A stretch of DNA of 24,218 bases, taken from the NCBI GenBank assembly GCA_003427395.1, contig BFEA01000225.1, positions 601,056-625,273 of the forward strand, read 5' to 3'. Origin of the DNA: Chara braunii (taxonomy: Eukaryota > Streptophyta > Charophyceae > Charales > Characeae). Positions within the stretch are counted from its first letter, which is position 1; each line of letters begins with the position of its first letter. This document shows positions 1 to 9,093 of the stretch, piece after piece. The translations under genes and the position numbers were made by a program. The notes under the pieces were generated by a model. That model ran no database searches and was not told the origin of the DNA. It saw nothing but the letters and a program-made list of their open reading frames with translations.

Positions 1-156
1 CCCCCGCCCCGGGCTATCCCCGGCCCCAGCCATCCCCGCCCCTGTACCAACGGTGGGTATGGCCCCGGTGGGGGGGCCGGGGAGGGGTAAAAACCATTTT
101 TTTGATTTTTGGCCAGGGGGGGCAGGCTGCCATTGCGCACCCCCCAGTATTTTTTG

Positions 157-193
157 TTTTATTTATTTATTTATTTATTATTTATTTATTTTG
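157..193. repeat. (TTTA)n microsatellite
   Basis: Tetranucleotide TTTA/TTAT run inside a C/G-rich 5' flank. The surrounding 1-480 is GC-rich low-complexity sequence (runs of C and G). I see no gene in it; the overlapping open frames are repeat translations. Confidence 0.9.
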
Positions 194-480
194 GCCCCTT
201 CAGGGCCGGGCTCAGAGGACCACTGCATCGGACCCCCAAGGCTGCCCCGACCCCCCGGGGCCGGGGCTGTAACAACCCTAACTCCAACACCTGGTTCGAA
301 ATTCCCACCACGATCACAGACATCTTGCCCACGGCCGCATATATTTGTATGAAATTGACTGCAGGGGAATGTTTAAGAATCGTCCTTGGGGAACAATTCC
401 CAAGGATGAGTGGAATGATGGCACCAAAAACACAATTCGTCCAAGGAATTCGTCCCCGGGGCCAAGAAGTGTCTAACAAG

Positions 481-541
481 GCCCTCTCTCTCTCTATCTA
501 TCTCTATCTCTATCTCTATCTATATATATATATATATATAT
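481..541. repeat. Compound (CT)n-(CTAT)n-(TA)n microsatellite
   Basis: A CT run grades into CTATCT and then into a pure TA run of about 20 bp. It is a typical compound microsatellite. 542-850 shows no supported gene. Confidence 0.9.
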
Positions 542-856
542 CCACAGGTTGTTGTGGTTTCTTTGTTTCAAATGACAATATCCGCTCTTATGCCTCCTGC
601 AGACAGTCCAACTGCCTGCAGCCTGCACGCAGCCACAACGCCATGTTTTATACCCTGCACCTACGTTACCAGTTGTCCGATATGGAGACATCTCCTCCGG
701 ACATCTCCGGGAGACAGTTGAGGGGGAGTTGTCTTAAAAATCGAACAACAGCTGTTTTGCTACTAAAAAAAAATAAAAAAATAAAAAATGGGATGGGTCT
801 GCGCACTGCCGAGGGACCCCCCAGAAACATTTTGGGGCTATTCTGAGCAAAAACAG

Positions 857-992
857 AAAAAAAAAAAAAAAACAGGCTTTGGGGCTACGTTGCATAACGT
901 ACACGTATGAGGCCTTTCCGTATGAAACGTACAAGTAATATCTATACGGGATATGTACGGGAACCTATACGTTTTGTACGCCCCCGTACGAA

Positions 993-1024
<32 letters not shown>

Positions 1025-1215
1025 AAAATATGAAAAACAGATATGTGATGCAACAGCGTGAAACAAGCAACATTTGGTTGAGCATCATCTTCAGATTCTT
1101 ATTAGAATTTGACGAAAACAATAAAAAACAATACCGATTTAAAAAAAAAAAAAAACCTCGTACGGGGCCCCTAGCGTACGAGTACATGAGTACGAATCCT
1201 CACTCGTACGAGGGT
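857..1215. repeat. CGTACG-rich block with long A runs
   Basis: Three long A tracts (857-872, 991-1016, 1141-1155) alternate with sequence dense in GTACG, TACGT and the palindrome CGTACG. Two of the A tracts directly adjoin a GTACG or CGTACG motif. The pattern could be a decayed tandem repeat or A-tailed retroposed fragments. No open frame here looks genuine. Confidence 0.5.
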
Positions 1216-1297
1216 GCCTACAAGTGGCGTTGCAACTTTGGGGTGTATGGGGGGGTGGGTTTGGGTTGTTGGGTGGTTGGGGGGTTCCAATGGAGAC

Positions 1298-1930
1298 TTT
1301 TACTTCTCCTCCTCGTCCTCTTCCTCCTCCTCCTCCTCCTCTCCTTCTTCTTCCTCCTCTAATTTTTTCCCCTCCTCCTCTTCGCTCTCTTTTTCTTTGT
1401 CCTCCACCTCCTCCTCATGCTCCTCCGTTTCCTCCTCCTCCATCGTCAGGGCCTCCTCCTCCTCCTCCTCCTCCTTCATCGTCGTCCTTCTCCTCCTTGC
1501 CCTCTTCTTCTTCGTCCTCCGCCGCCTCCTGCTCCTGCTTCTCCTCCTCCTCCTCCTGCTTCTCCTCCTCCTCCTCCTCCATCATTTGGGCCTCATCCGC
1601 TTCCTCCTCCTCCTTCGTCATCGTCCTCCTCCTCGCCCTCTTCTTCTTCGTCACCCTCCTCCTCCATCATCGGGGCCTCCTTCTCTTCCTTTTCCTCACC
1701 CTCCTTTGTCGTCCTCCTCCTCTTCATCTACCTCCTCGTCCATATCGTCCACCTTCCTCCTCCTCCTCCTTCGCCACCGCCCTCCTCGTCCTTCTCCATC
1801 ACCATGGCCTCCATGCTTTGGCCTCTTCTTCTTCTTCCTCCTCGTTCTGCCAGTCGCTGTCCAGGCTGTCCCCCAACTCGCCGTTCTCCGGCCCATCGTC
1901 TCCGAATCACTAACGACGTCCTCCTCCACC
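1298..1930. repeat. Polypyrimidine TCC-triplet block, left arm part 1
   Basis: Almost pure pyrimidine on the plus strand, built from TCC and TTC triplets. Units of ATCGTC or ATCATC followed by GGGCCTCC recur at about 1441, 1578 and 1664. Read on the minus strand it gives Glu/Lys-rich frames with short Ala and Met-Met or Thr-Thr interruptions. Open frames exist on both strands, as expected from stop-free triplets, so I do not call a gene. Confidence 0.8.
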
Positions 1931-1957
1931 TTTTTTTTTTTTTTTTTCCGTATATGG

Positions 1958-1989
<32 letters not shown>

Positions 1990-2017
1990 ATTCGATGGGG
2001 ATCTTCCATCAATCGAT

Positions 2018-2052
<35 letters not shown>

Positions 2053-2083
2053 GTGAGTGAGTGAGTGAGTGAGTGAGTGATTG
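1931..2083. repeat. T17 tract, then TCAA / TTGA / GTGA tetranucleotide array
   Basis: A 17-T run (1931-1947) is followed by (TCAA)n from about 1959. A short spacer with ATCGAT and GATC leads into (TTGA)n from about 2019, and that changes to (GTGA)n from about 2052 to 2081. TCAA and TTGA are reverse complements, so the array can fold into a long hairpin. Confidence 0.9.
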
Positions 2084-2114
2084 GATAAAAACAAAGAGAA
2101 GAAAAAAAAAATGC

Positions 2115-2560
2115 GGGGCCTCATTCTCCTCCCCAACTTCTTCTTCATGTGGCGCCTCATTCTCCGTTGACGTGGGCTCCTCCTCCTCCACCTCCTCCTC
2201 CTCCTCCTCCATCGTCGAGCCCTCCTCATCTTTTACCTCTTCCACTTCTTCCTCGTCCCCTTTCCGTCCTCCTCCTCCTCTTCCACTTCTTCCTCGTCCC
2301 CTTCCCGTCCTCCTCCTCCTCCTCCTCTTCTTCTTCCTCCTCTAAGTTTTCTCCCTCCTCCTCTTCCGTCGTCTTGGCCTCCTCATCCTCCTTCTCCTCT
2401 TCCTCCTCCTCCGTCGTCGGGGCATGCGCCTCCTCCTCCTCCTCCTTCGTCGTCGCCATCCTCCTATTCCTTCTCCATCGCCACGACCTTATCCTCCCCC
2501 GCTTCTTCTTCTTCGCCATCGTCTCGCCCATCCTCACCCTCTTCTAGTTCGTCTTGTGTT
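2115..2560. repeat. Polypyrimidine TCC-triplet block, left arm part 2
   Basis: This resumes the block before the tetranucleotide array, with the same pyrimidine bias and the same CGTCG-plus-GG or GCC interruptions (about 2211, 2372 and 2413). It includes a near-exact local duplication of TCTTCCACTTCTTCCTCGTC at about 2240 and 2280. I see no convincing gene. Confidence 0.8.
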
Positions 2561-2621
2561 TTTGCTAACGACCTTCTCCTTCCCCGTGTTTTTTTGTTTT
2601 TTTGTTTTTTTTTGTTTGATA

Positions 2622-2800
2622 AGTCAATCAATTAATCAATCGATCCATCCATCCATCTATCAATCGATCGATCAAACAATAGAAGATCCCATCGAGTCGA
2701 TTGATTCGATAGGATCTTGATATGAGAAGATCATGACAAGATCATATCAAAATTTTATCGATGGGATCCTCGATCGATCGATTGATTGACACCGTTCACG
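2622..2800. repeat. ATCGAT/GATC-rich inverted-repeat segment
   Basis: TCAA, TCCA and CGAT units are followed by an inverted pair, GATCCCATCGA at about 2686 and TCGATGGGATC at about 2757. Between them lie several AGATCAT/ATGATCT half-palindromes. Both sides end in CGATCGAT-type runs. It can form a cruciform about 80 bp across. Confidence 0.7.
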
Positions 2801-2879
2801 AGGTTTCCGCCCACGTGGAGGCCGGGACGTTCGGGATCGGGGCGGGAGGGGGGTGGTGCGGGGGCCTTCTACACCCCCA

Positions 2880-3007
2880 TGCCTTCAAATAAAAAAAATA
2901 ATAAAAAAAAAAGAACGGGGTGTGTGTGAAAAAAATAAAGAAAATGTTTGGGGGGTGAAGGTGGGTGGGCGTTGGCGCAAGGCCCTGGCAGAAAAGCGAA
3001 GCGGGAT

Positions 3008-3049
<42 letters not shown>

Positions 3050-3420
3050 ACGGAACCCCATTGTGGTTGGTGCTTTATTGCACCATGAAATGGAAACGGC
3101 TGGGTCATCTGCACCTGACAAAGGGCCAACCCGCCTCCCGCAAAAAAAGGCCCAACATTTTTTTTTTTTTTTTTGTATGGTGCGGTGCTGGCATAGTGTC
3201 ATGATGCACTGTCATCATTTTTTTTTTAATTTTTTTTTAGGGCCCAAAACACCCTCACAATGCCCCACACGGCCAACGAATGCTATGCCTAACACAAGCG
3301 AAATCGATTTTAAAAAAAAATCAAAAAAAAAAAAAAAAACATTTTGATCGAAAACAAATAGATAAAAACTATGGGCAGGTGCCCGTTGACACAAACCACA
3401 AACCTGTACAAAAAAAAGAA
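2880..3420. repeat. Homopolymer-rich spacer with (CT)16
   Basis: Contains A runs, T runs (3159-3174 and about 3220-3238) and a (CT)n tract at 3014-3046. No gene is supported. The open frames are low-complexity translations of these runs. Confidence 0.8.
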
Positions 3421-3565
3421 ACCCCTACCAGCCCCCCCCCCAAAAAAAAACGGAGTCCCCGCTTTGCGTGAACTCCGTGAACTCCCACTGGTCACGTTTT
3501 TCGTGACCGGTGACCGGCCTGCGTTCACCGTGGCCGTGAACGGTGAATGGGTGTACGACACTGCC

Positions 3566-4790
3566 GACGATGGTGGACGAGGAGGAGAAGGCGGAGTAGG
3601 AGGATGACGACGACGAAGAAGAAGAGGGCGAGGAAGAGAACGAGGAGTAAGAGGATTCGGAGAAGGACGACGAGGAGTGTGAGGATGATGAAGAAAAAGG
3701 AGGAGGAAGAAGAAATGGAGGAACAGGAGACCGCGGCGCGAAGGAGGAGGGGGGAGAGAAAAAGGAAGAAGAAGACGAAGAGGAGGAGGAGGAGGAGGAG
3801 AAAGAAGACGAAGAGGAGGAGGATGCGGAAGAAGAGAACGATGACCCGCAGGAGGACGACGATGAAGAAGAGTAGGAAAGGGACGAGGAGAAGGAGGAGG
3901 CCACGGTGATGGAAGAGGTGAAGGAAAATAACTTGGAGAAGAAGAAGAGGCGGAGTAGTACTAGGAGGAGGAGGAGGAGGAGGAGGAGGAGGAAGTAGAA
4001 GAGGAGGAGGATGGCGAGGAGTAGAAAGGGGAGGAAGAAGAGGAGGAGGAGGAAGAAGAGGAGGAAGAGGAGGAGGAGATGGAAGAGGAGGAGGAGGAGA
4101 AAGAAGAGGAGGAGGGAGAGGAGGAGGAGGTGGAGGAGGAGGAAGAGCATGATGACGAGGACGAGGAAGAAGAAGAAGAGGAGGAGGAGGAGGAGGATGA
4201 CGATGAGAAGGAGGAAGAAGAAGAGGAGGAGAACGAGGAGGAGGACGACGAGGACGATGAGAAGGAGGAAGAAGAAGAGGAGGAGGAGAACGAGGAGGAC
4301 GACGAGGACGATGAGGAGGAAAAAGAAGAGGAGGAGGAGGAGGAGGAGAAGGAGGAGGAAGACGAGGAGGAGGACCAGGAAGAGGAGGAGGAGGAAGAAG
4401 AGGAGGAGGTCGAGGAGGAGAAGGAGGACGGGGAGGAGGAGGAGGACGACAATGAGGAGGAGGAGGAGGAGGAGGAGGAGGAAGAAGAGGAGGGTCTGAC
4501 GATGGAGGAGGAGGAGGCGGAGGAGGAGGAGGCGACGGCGACGGAGGAAGAGGACGTAAAAAAGGAGGAGGAGGAGGATGAGAAGAAGGAGGAGGAGGAG
4601 GAGGAGGAGATGGAGGAGGAGAAGGAGGCTGACGACAATTAGGAGGACGAGGAGAAGGAGAAAGAGGAAAAGGAGGAGGACGAGGAAAGGAAAAGCGGAA
4701 GGAGGAAGATAGGAGAAGCGGAAGGAGGAGGAGGAGGAGGAGGGGGAGAAGGAGGAGGAGGAGGAGGAGGTGGACGAAGGGAAGCTGGCT
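3566..4790. repeat. Polypurine GGA-triplet block, right arm
   Basis: About 1.2 kb of nearly pure purine on the plus strand, the opposite strand bias to the left arm. The plus-strand frame 4079-4642 would be about 187 residues of Glu with some Asp and Lys. The minus-strand frame over the same bases would be Ser- or Pro-rich. Both are expected from stop-free triplets. The 19-base stretch at 4496-4514 is the exact reverse complement of 1431-1449, which suggests shared ancestry of the two arms. A real acidic repeat protein is possible but unsupported. Confidence 0.8.
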
Positions 4791-5221
4791 CACCTAGCAT
4801 GGGCAGGCGATGGCATGTGGGGTTGAGGTCCTCGACGTCGGAGTTCGACAATGGCAACACCGAACTTCGGCGGCAGCGTGGGGGCCAAAACGTGCGAGGG
4901 AGAACGCCAAGACCGTCATTTTGAAATTTTAAAATAGTCTGATTTGGGCCGTCGATCTCGCAGATCTGACGGTGCATACCCGACTGTTTTGTTTTTCGAT
5001 TTTGGAAGCCCTACCGGCCTCCAACAAATCTTCTCGTCGGTGCCCCCGTTCGCCTGTCCCCGGAGTCCATCCCTCCGCCGCCCAAATCCCTGTCGTGAAC
5101 CCAACCCATTTTTTTTTAGTGATCGAACGTAGGCCCCCTGGCGTACGACCGATCGTTGTCCGATTGAACAGTCCTAGACAGTCACGGGAGTCTTGAACGT
5201 CCGATCAGGTAAAGTAGCCCT
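4791..5221. other. Unassigned spacer
   Basis: Complex sequence returns after the triplet block. Open frames up to about 112 codons are present, but none shows a recognisable domain. I see no RNA gene. Confidence 0.5.
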
Positions 5222-6449
5222 GTTGTGTTATATATTCACGACTCACATATACAACACGATGTGGTCCCTGCCCAGAGTACACTCTCGACTCCAGGGACAG
5301 TCCCTACTCAAGATGCAGTCGTAAACGTTGAGGGATTGGAACATTGTTTTCCCAGATTGCAGTTAACCCCACAAGGCATACACCATATGGGGGATCTGCA
5401 AATGGTTGTCCAACAAATTTGTGCTCCGCCACACGCAGACCACATGCATTGGGTGATCTGCAATTGACTGACCAGCAAACAACCCAACACAGTATGGCCT
5501 TGCACCATCATTTGGGTGATCTGCAAATTGTTGGTCAGCATCCAACAAACCAGCCTGAGAACCTCACCACTCTTTGTGGTCTGACGACAACTATTATCTT
5601 TCTTCACATTCTCCACCGGCCGTTTTATACACCATTAGACTTCCTTGCAATCACCCTTCAGCTTGATGATGATCTTCCCCAACTACATCTAGAGGATTGT
5701 CAGTATAGTACCACTGAAGGACTCTGAGGCTTTACCATTGCTGTCCTACAAGTAGCAACGAGGGACCATCAACTTGAACTACGCAATGCTAAAGCACGTG
5801 AGTGGTTTAACCCTCCATCCCACACCTCTGCCTGCATTGTGCACGGGCCTGGCCATTATATGACCATTATACATGCCTCTGACCACTTGGAGTTGTGGGA
5901 CAACAGCACCATGGTCCATACCATGACTGATGTCATCATGTCACTATTTTTTTACAAAATGATGTTGTTTTCTTGCCACAACAATCCGTCCGCAATCTCT
6001 TTTATGTCGAAGATCATTCCTCTGGCCCCATGCTGCAACAAAACAATGTACCAACACTGTGGGACCTTGTCCTTTGCACAACCACAAACATTGTTACACT
6101 CGGTTCTAGCCGTCATCATCTTTGCCACAATCACTACAATGATATGGTTTCTGCATCCATGTGTGTAGAGGACTGTCCGTCCATTCCTGACTGCAGGCAC
6201 CCTCCGCATCCAGACACTATATGTCCATTTTGCGGCGATGGGCGCTATACTGAATCCATGGTCTTTTGTGGTGACCGTTCTTCCTCCATTTTGGCCTGCA
6301 GTCGACATGCCATTTGTCAAGGGTGTATGGTGGGCATGCTCAATGCCAGACGTCGTCGCAATTGTTGCACTGAGAATGCTCAGCTAGGTCTTCAATATTT
6401 TCATCCACCTCATCCTTACAATGTATGTCCTCTTTATCGTCAAGGATAA
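5222..6449 (+). pseudogene. Decayed gene: GDLQ repeats, possible cysteine-protease-like segment, RING-like C terminus
   Basis: The family is not recognised. Joining frames gives an order of parts. First come three copies of a 61-63 bp repeat (GATCTGCA at about 5393, 5454 and 5517) encoding HxxGDLQ followed by QQ. Next is a segment of about 80 residues with HGPGHYMTIIHASDHLELWD, loosely like the His-containing part of papain-fold deubiquitinases. Last is a Cys/His-rich end: CPFC (6222-6233), then C-x2-H-x2-C-x2-C, then CPLY at 6426-6437 before TAA. That spacing fits a RING-HC finger with the last Cys changed to Tyr. Damage includes a frame change between repeats 1 and 2 (61 bp apart), an in-frame TGA at 5725-5727, and a frame change near the T run at about 5947. 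No reliable start codon is visible. Introns could explain some breaks, but I see no clear splice sites. The domain readings are inference. Confidence 0.5.
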
Positions 6450-7326
6450 ACTTATTCTTGAACCTTTTCTTATCCTCCTCTGCTTTCATCTTCACTCCAC
6501 ACTCTGTACTTTTCTGTACTTTCTCTTTATCGTTTTTTGTTTGGTCTGCTCTCCATCTCTCCTCCCTGTGTTTATCATCTCCCTGTGTTTATCCCCTCCC
6601 CCTTCACTCTGCCTCTTTCTCACAGCGTACAAGTGGACCGTTATGGTACACGGGGATGGGGGCAGCTCGTGCTCAATTTCATCAAAGTGCGCTCTTTTAG
6701 TTCATAGTTATGTGACAATATGTATATATATATACATACATATATATATATTCTACTCTCTGAGAAGTGGACTAGGTCTTTATAAGATATTGCTACAAAT
6801 GAGATTCTCTTTGTAAATAAGCACTGTTACGGCTCGCGATCCAACCCTACTCAAGGCAACCATAAAACAAATTTTCAGTTTTTGAGGATGCACACACGAC
6901 TTTCTTCAAATGCACTCGAGTACGCTGCAAGGTCAAAATTCATTGTCACACTTACCACCTAAAAACATGATGGAGCACAACCTCCTTACGAGTCCGTTCA
7001 AACAGTCTTTGTGCTTCTTCTTTTCCCTGCTGCAGTCTGCTTTGAGTCTTTGGGCTTGTACCTTTCCTCCCTTTGACCCTTTTGCCAAGAAATGACCAGT
7101 TCTGTGGAATCGTCATTGATGGTATTGCAAGGTTCTCCCCTGAGGGGTGGTTACCGTAGTTGTTAACTGCAGAGTCTCTCCATGAGTTTTTTTAGCAATC
7201 TTCTTCATACAGAATCAACATGAAAAACGACCAAAGCTAGAATTTCACACCCTGTCGGCCAGCAGGTCGACCCGTTCGGAGTTTGGTTGGAACCGGTATT
7301 GTGTCTACTACAGTGCCCAAATATGA
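6450..7326. other. Unassigned spacer with TA microsatellite
   Basis: Follows the decayed gene. It holds pyrimidine-rich sequence to about 6620 and a TA-rich run at 6719-6752. No supported gene; the open frames are short and featureless. Confidence 0.5.
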
Positions 7327-7412
7327 AGTGGAACAGTGGACAGCTTGGTTCTGAGTTGTAGATGATTCTAGAGGATTCGATTTTTTGATAAACGTGGCTG
7401 TTTTTTTAGGTG
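7327..7412 (+). repeat. 5' pseudo-LTR, outer fragment
   Basis: Matches 13459-13554 with scattered substitutions. Shared blocks include GTTGTAGATGATTCT and TTTTTTAGGTGTTGTGGT. Similarity stops at 7412 and resumes near 8565, so the 5' repeat is split. Confidence 0.75.
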
Positions 7413-7464
7413 TTGTGGTTGTGGCATACTGCGCAGCCACACGGGCCTGCACGGCCCGACCAAC

Positions 7465-7678
7465 GTTCTCAACCTAAAAGCCTGAAAACAAGGGCCTACA
7501 GGCCCTGTGTCGTTTTCAGCCTAAAAGCCTGAAAACAAGGGCTTATAGGTCATGTGTCTGTTCAGCCTGAAAGACTGAAAACGAGGGTCTGCATGCCGTA
7601 TGTCGCTTCAGCCTAAATAAGGCCTTCCAGGCCCTGAGTCGTTTCAGCCTGAAACAGAGGGTCATTTTCAGGCCCTCA
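7465..7678. repeat. 46-bp tandem repeat, about 4.5 units
   Basis: Units start at 7465, 7512, 7559, 7605 and 7641. The core is TTCAGCCTAAAAGCCTGAAA followed by AAGGGCCT, CAGGCC and TGTGTC. The fourth unit is shortened to 36 bp. CCTGAAA and TTTCAGG half-sites recur, so units can pair. Placed just upstream of a TATA box, it could be promoter repeat sequence, as in some retroelement LTRs. Confidence 0.8.
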
Positions 7679-7830
7679 TAGGATCGACCTGCCCTGAAAC
7701 TTAGGCACCAGACCAGGGTTTTAGCATAGGACATTTTTGGACTGTCTTCAAGACAACCCTTGGTTGAACTTCAACGCCAGGGTCTGGCACGTTTTGGCAT
7801 TGGCAAGAGCAGCGTCCTAGACGGGCCAAC

Positions 7831-7840
7831 ACTATATAAG
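7831..7840 (+). promoter_or_regulatory. TATA box candidate
   Basis: CTATATAAG lies in GC-richer sequence about 150 bp after the 46-bp repeats. Transcription would start near 7865. No intact gene follows directly. Confidence 0.45.
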
Positions 7841-8564
7841 ACTGGCCCGCCTTACAGGCTGCAGACAGTCACGAGGTAGTTCCTAGAAACTTCCCAGGCA
7901 CTTTACGTGCAGGAGGCAGGAGGCAGTCTTCAGTATCTGGCAGCAACACTCTGTCGGAGCGCTGCAGTAGTGGTAGTAGCGTTAGCAGTAGTCTTCAACA
8001 CAGGGCGCTATTAGGAGCTAGAGTAGTAGTGGAGAGAGAGAGATGGTTGGCGGAGGCCAGGGAGACTTACCTGTGGCGCCATAGCTCCAGCTTCGTCTTC
8101 GATGTACCTGCAACAAGGCACCACCTTCAAAGGTTAGTACCGGACTGAGAGAGAGAGAGTTCTTCTTCTTCCTCTTCTAAGTCCACAATCTCCTCCTCCC
8201 CCTCTCGCTACCTAACTTCTCAGTACCTGCAGACTACGAGAGAGAGAGATTGGTGACTTTGGGACTTGATGACATTGGATCCAGACTCGACATTGCGATT
8301 CAGACATTTGACGAGGGATTATGTGGGGCTTGTGCCGAAGACTTGGTGTTGACGCAATTCCCATCTTCCCCTCTTCTTTGTCCTTACCCCCTCTTCTTCG
8401 TCTGTGTATGGTTGGGGACTGGCNCATTCTTCCTGTGTGAGCATCAAGCCCCTTCACACCATGGGATGATGATGATGTATGCTTGGGCTACATTGGTGTT
8501 TAAGCCTTCCGCTGTGTTATCTTGTACTTTGTGAGAGAGGTCGGTTCTTGTTCTGGTCTTCACC

Positions 8565-9015
8565 TTTACGACATGCGACATGTATACTGTTTTTTAAGGT
8601 ATTGTACGATCTGAGGTCGGCGGTTTGAAATCGGTATTGTTGGTACTCTCTGTTTTTGCTGAAGAGGTTCTTCGGCTGGTATGCAGGATATAAATAAGAT
8701 GAGTATTATTCCATCGCTACCTTCCGCAACCAAGACCCTTGAGGAGTCCCGGAAGCGGCCGACCGAAACGTCGGGTCCCAGCCGCCAGCTTTATTGAAAA
8801 TTTTAAGAAAGTCGCGTTCGGAATTTATATCTGCGTGTTGGTCTGCTACTTTTTTCTCAGTCTTTCTCGTTGCACAGTCCTTCCTTACTGTCTTACTCGA
8901 CATTCTGTGTATCTGATACTTTCTCTTTGGCTGTCTTTCTCGTTATTTTCTATGGTCCTCCACTTTGGTTGTGTTCGACGTCAGTACGGATGCTGTCATA
9001 CTATATGCAAGCACT
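8565..9015 (+). repeat. 5' pseudo-LTR, main part
   Basis: Pairs with about 13560-14006. Conserved blocks include GGATATAAATA, the CGAAACGTCGGGTCC ribozyme segment, TTGAAAATTTTAAGAAAGTC and CTTTGGCTGTCTTTCTCGTT. Small indels separate the copies. The retained GGATATAAATA block (near 8690 and 13663) may be a TATA-type promoter. Confidence 0.85.
8734..8777 (+). ncRNA. Hammerhead-ribozyme-like motif, 5' pseudo-LTR copy
   Basis: Stem I is GACCC (8734-8738) with GGGTC (8773-8777). The core TTGAGGA (8739-8745) stands where CUGANGA is expected, so the C3 position is U. Stem II (8746-8763) is weak, with GTC/GAC and CCG/CGG pairs around a GAAG loop. GAAA is at 8765-8768. C8769 and G8770 leave stem III with almost no length, followed by the UC cleavage site, predicted after 8772. 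PLE pseudo-LTRs are known carriers of minimal hammerheads, probably acting as dimers when stem III is this short. The C3 change breaks the C3-G8 core pair, so this copy is probably inactive. Confidence 0.65.
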
Positions 9016-9093
9016 TTTACTTTCAGAGTTACCACCATAGGAGTCGGATTACTGGGAGTGCGGCGTCGATAATCTGTGTCGCTTGACGGTATT

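Larger units (their letters stand above)
7413..8564 (+). mobile_element. About 1.15 kb insertion splitting the 5' pseudo-LTR (possible LTR-type promoter fragment)
   Basis: Absent from the 3' pseudo-LTR at the matching point. It holds a 46-bp tandem repeat array, a TATA box, short GA runs (about 8034 and 8147) and an assembly N at 8424. It begins TGTGGCATAC, but I see no clear CA end and no target duplication. A GTGGCGCC at 8071-8078 resembles the start of a tRNA primer site. A solo or partial LTR is possible. A rearrangement of the PLE is the alternative. Confidence 0.4.

Noticed and set aside
109-846. 245-codon frame on the plus strand
   Set aside because: Runs through (TTTA)n, (CT/TA)n and an A tract; composition follows the microsatellites and no domain is visible.
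1214-2032. 272-codon Ser/Leu-rich frame over the pyrimidine block
   Set aside because: Pure translation of TCC repeats and T runs.
4079-4642. 187-codon Glu-rich open frame (and Ser- or Pro-rich frames of up to 422 codons on the opposite strand)
   Set aside because: Stop-free triplet repeats give long frames on both strands. No start context, no non-repeat domain and no splice evidence.
7465-7678. CRISPR-like array
   Set aside because: Units are diverged head-to-tail repeats without distinct spacers, in a eukaryotic context.
8071-8090. GTGGCGCC as a retroviral-type tRNA primer site
   Set aside because: Only about 8 bases fit, and no clean LTR end (CA) precedes it.
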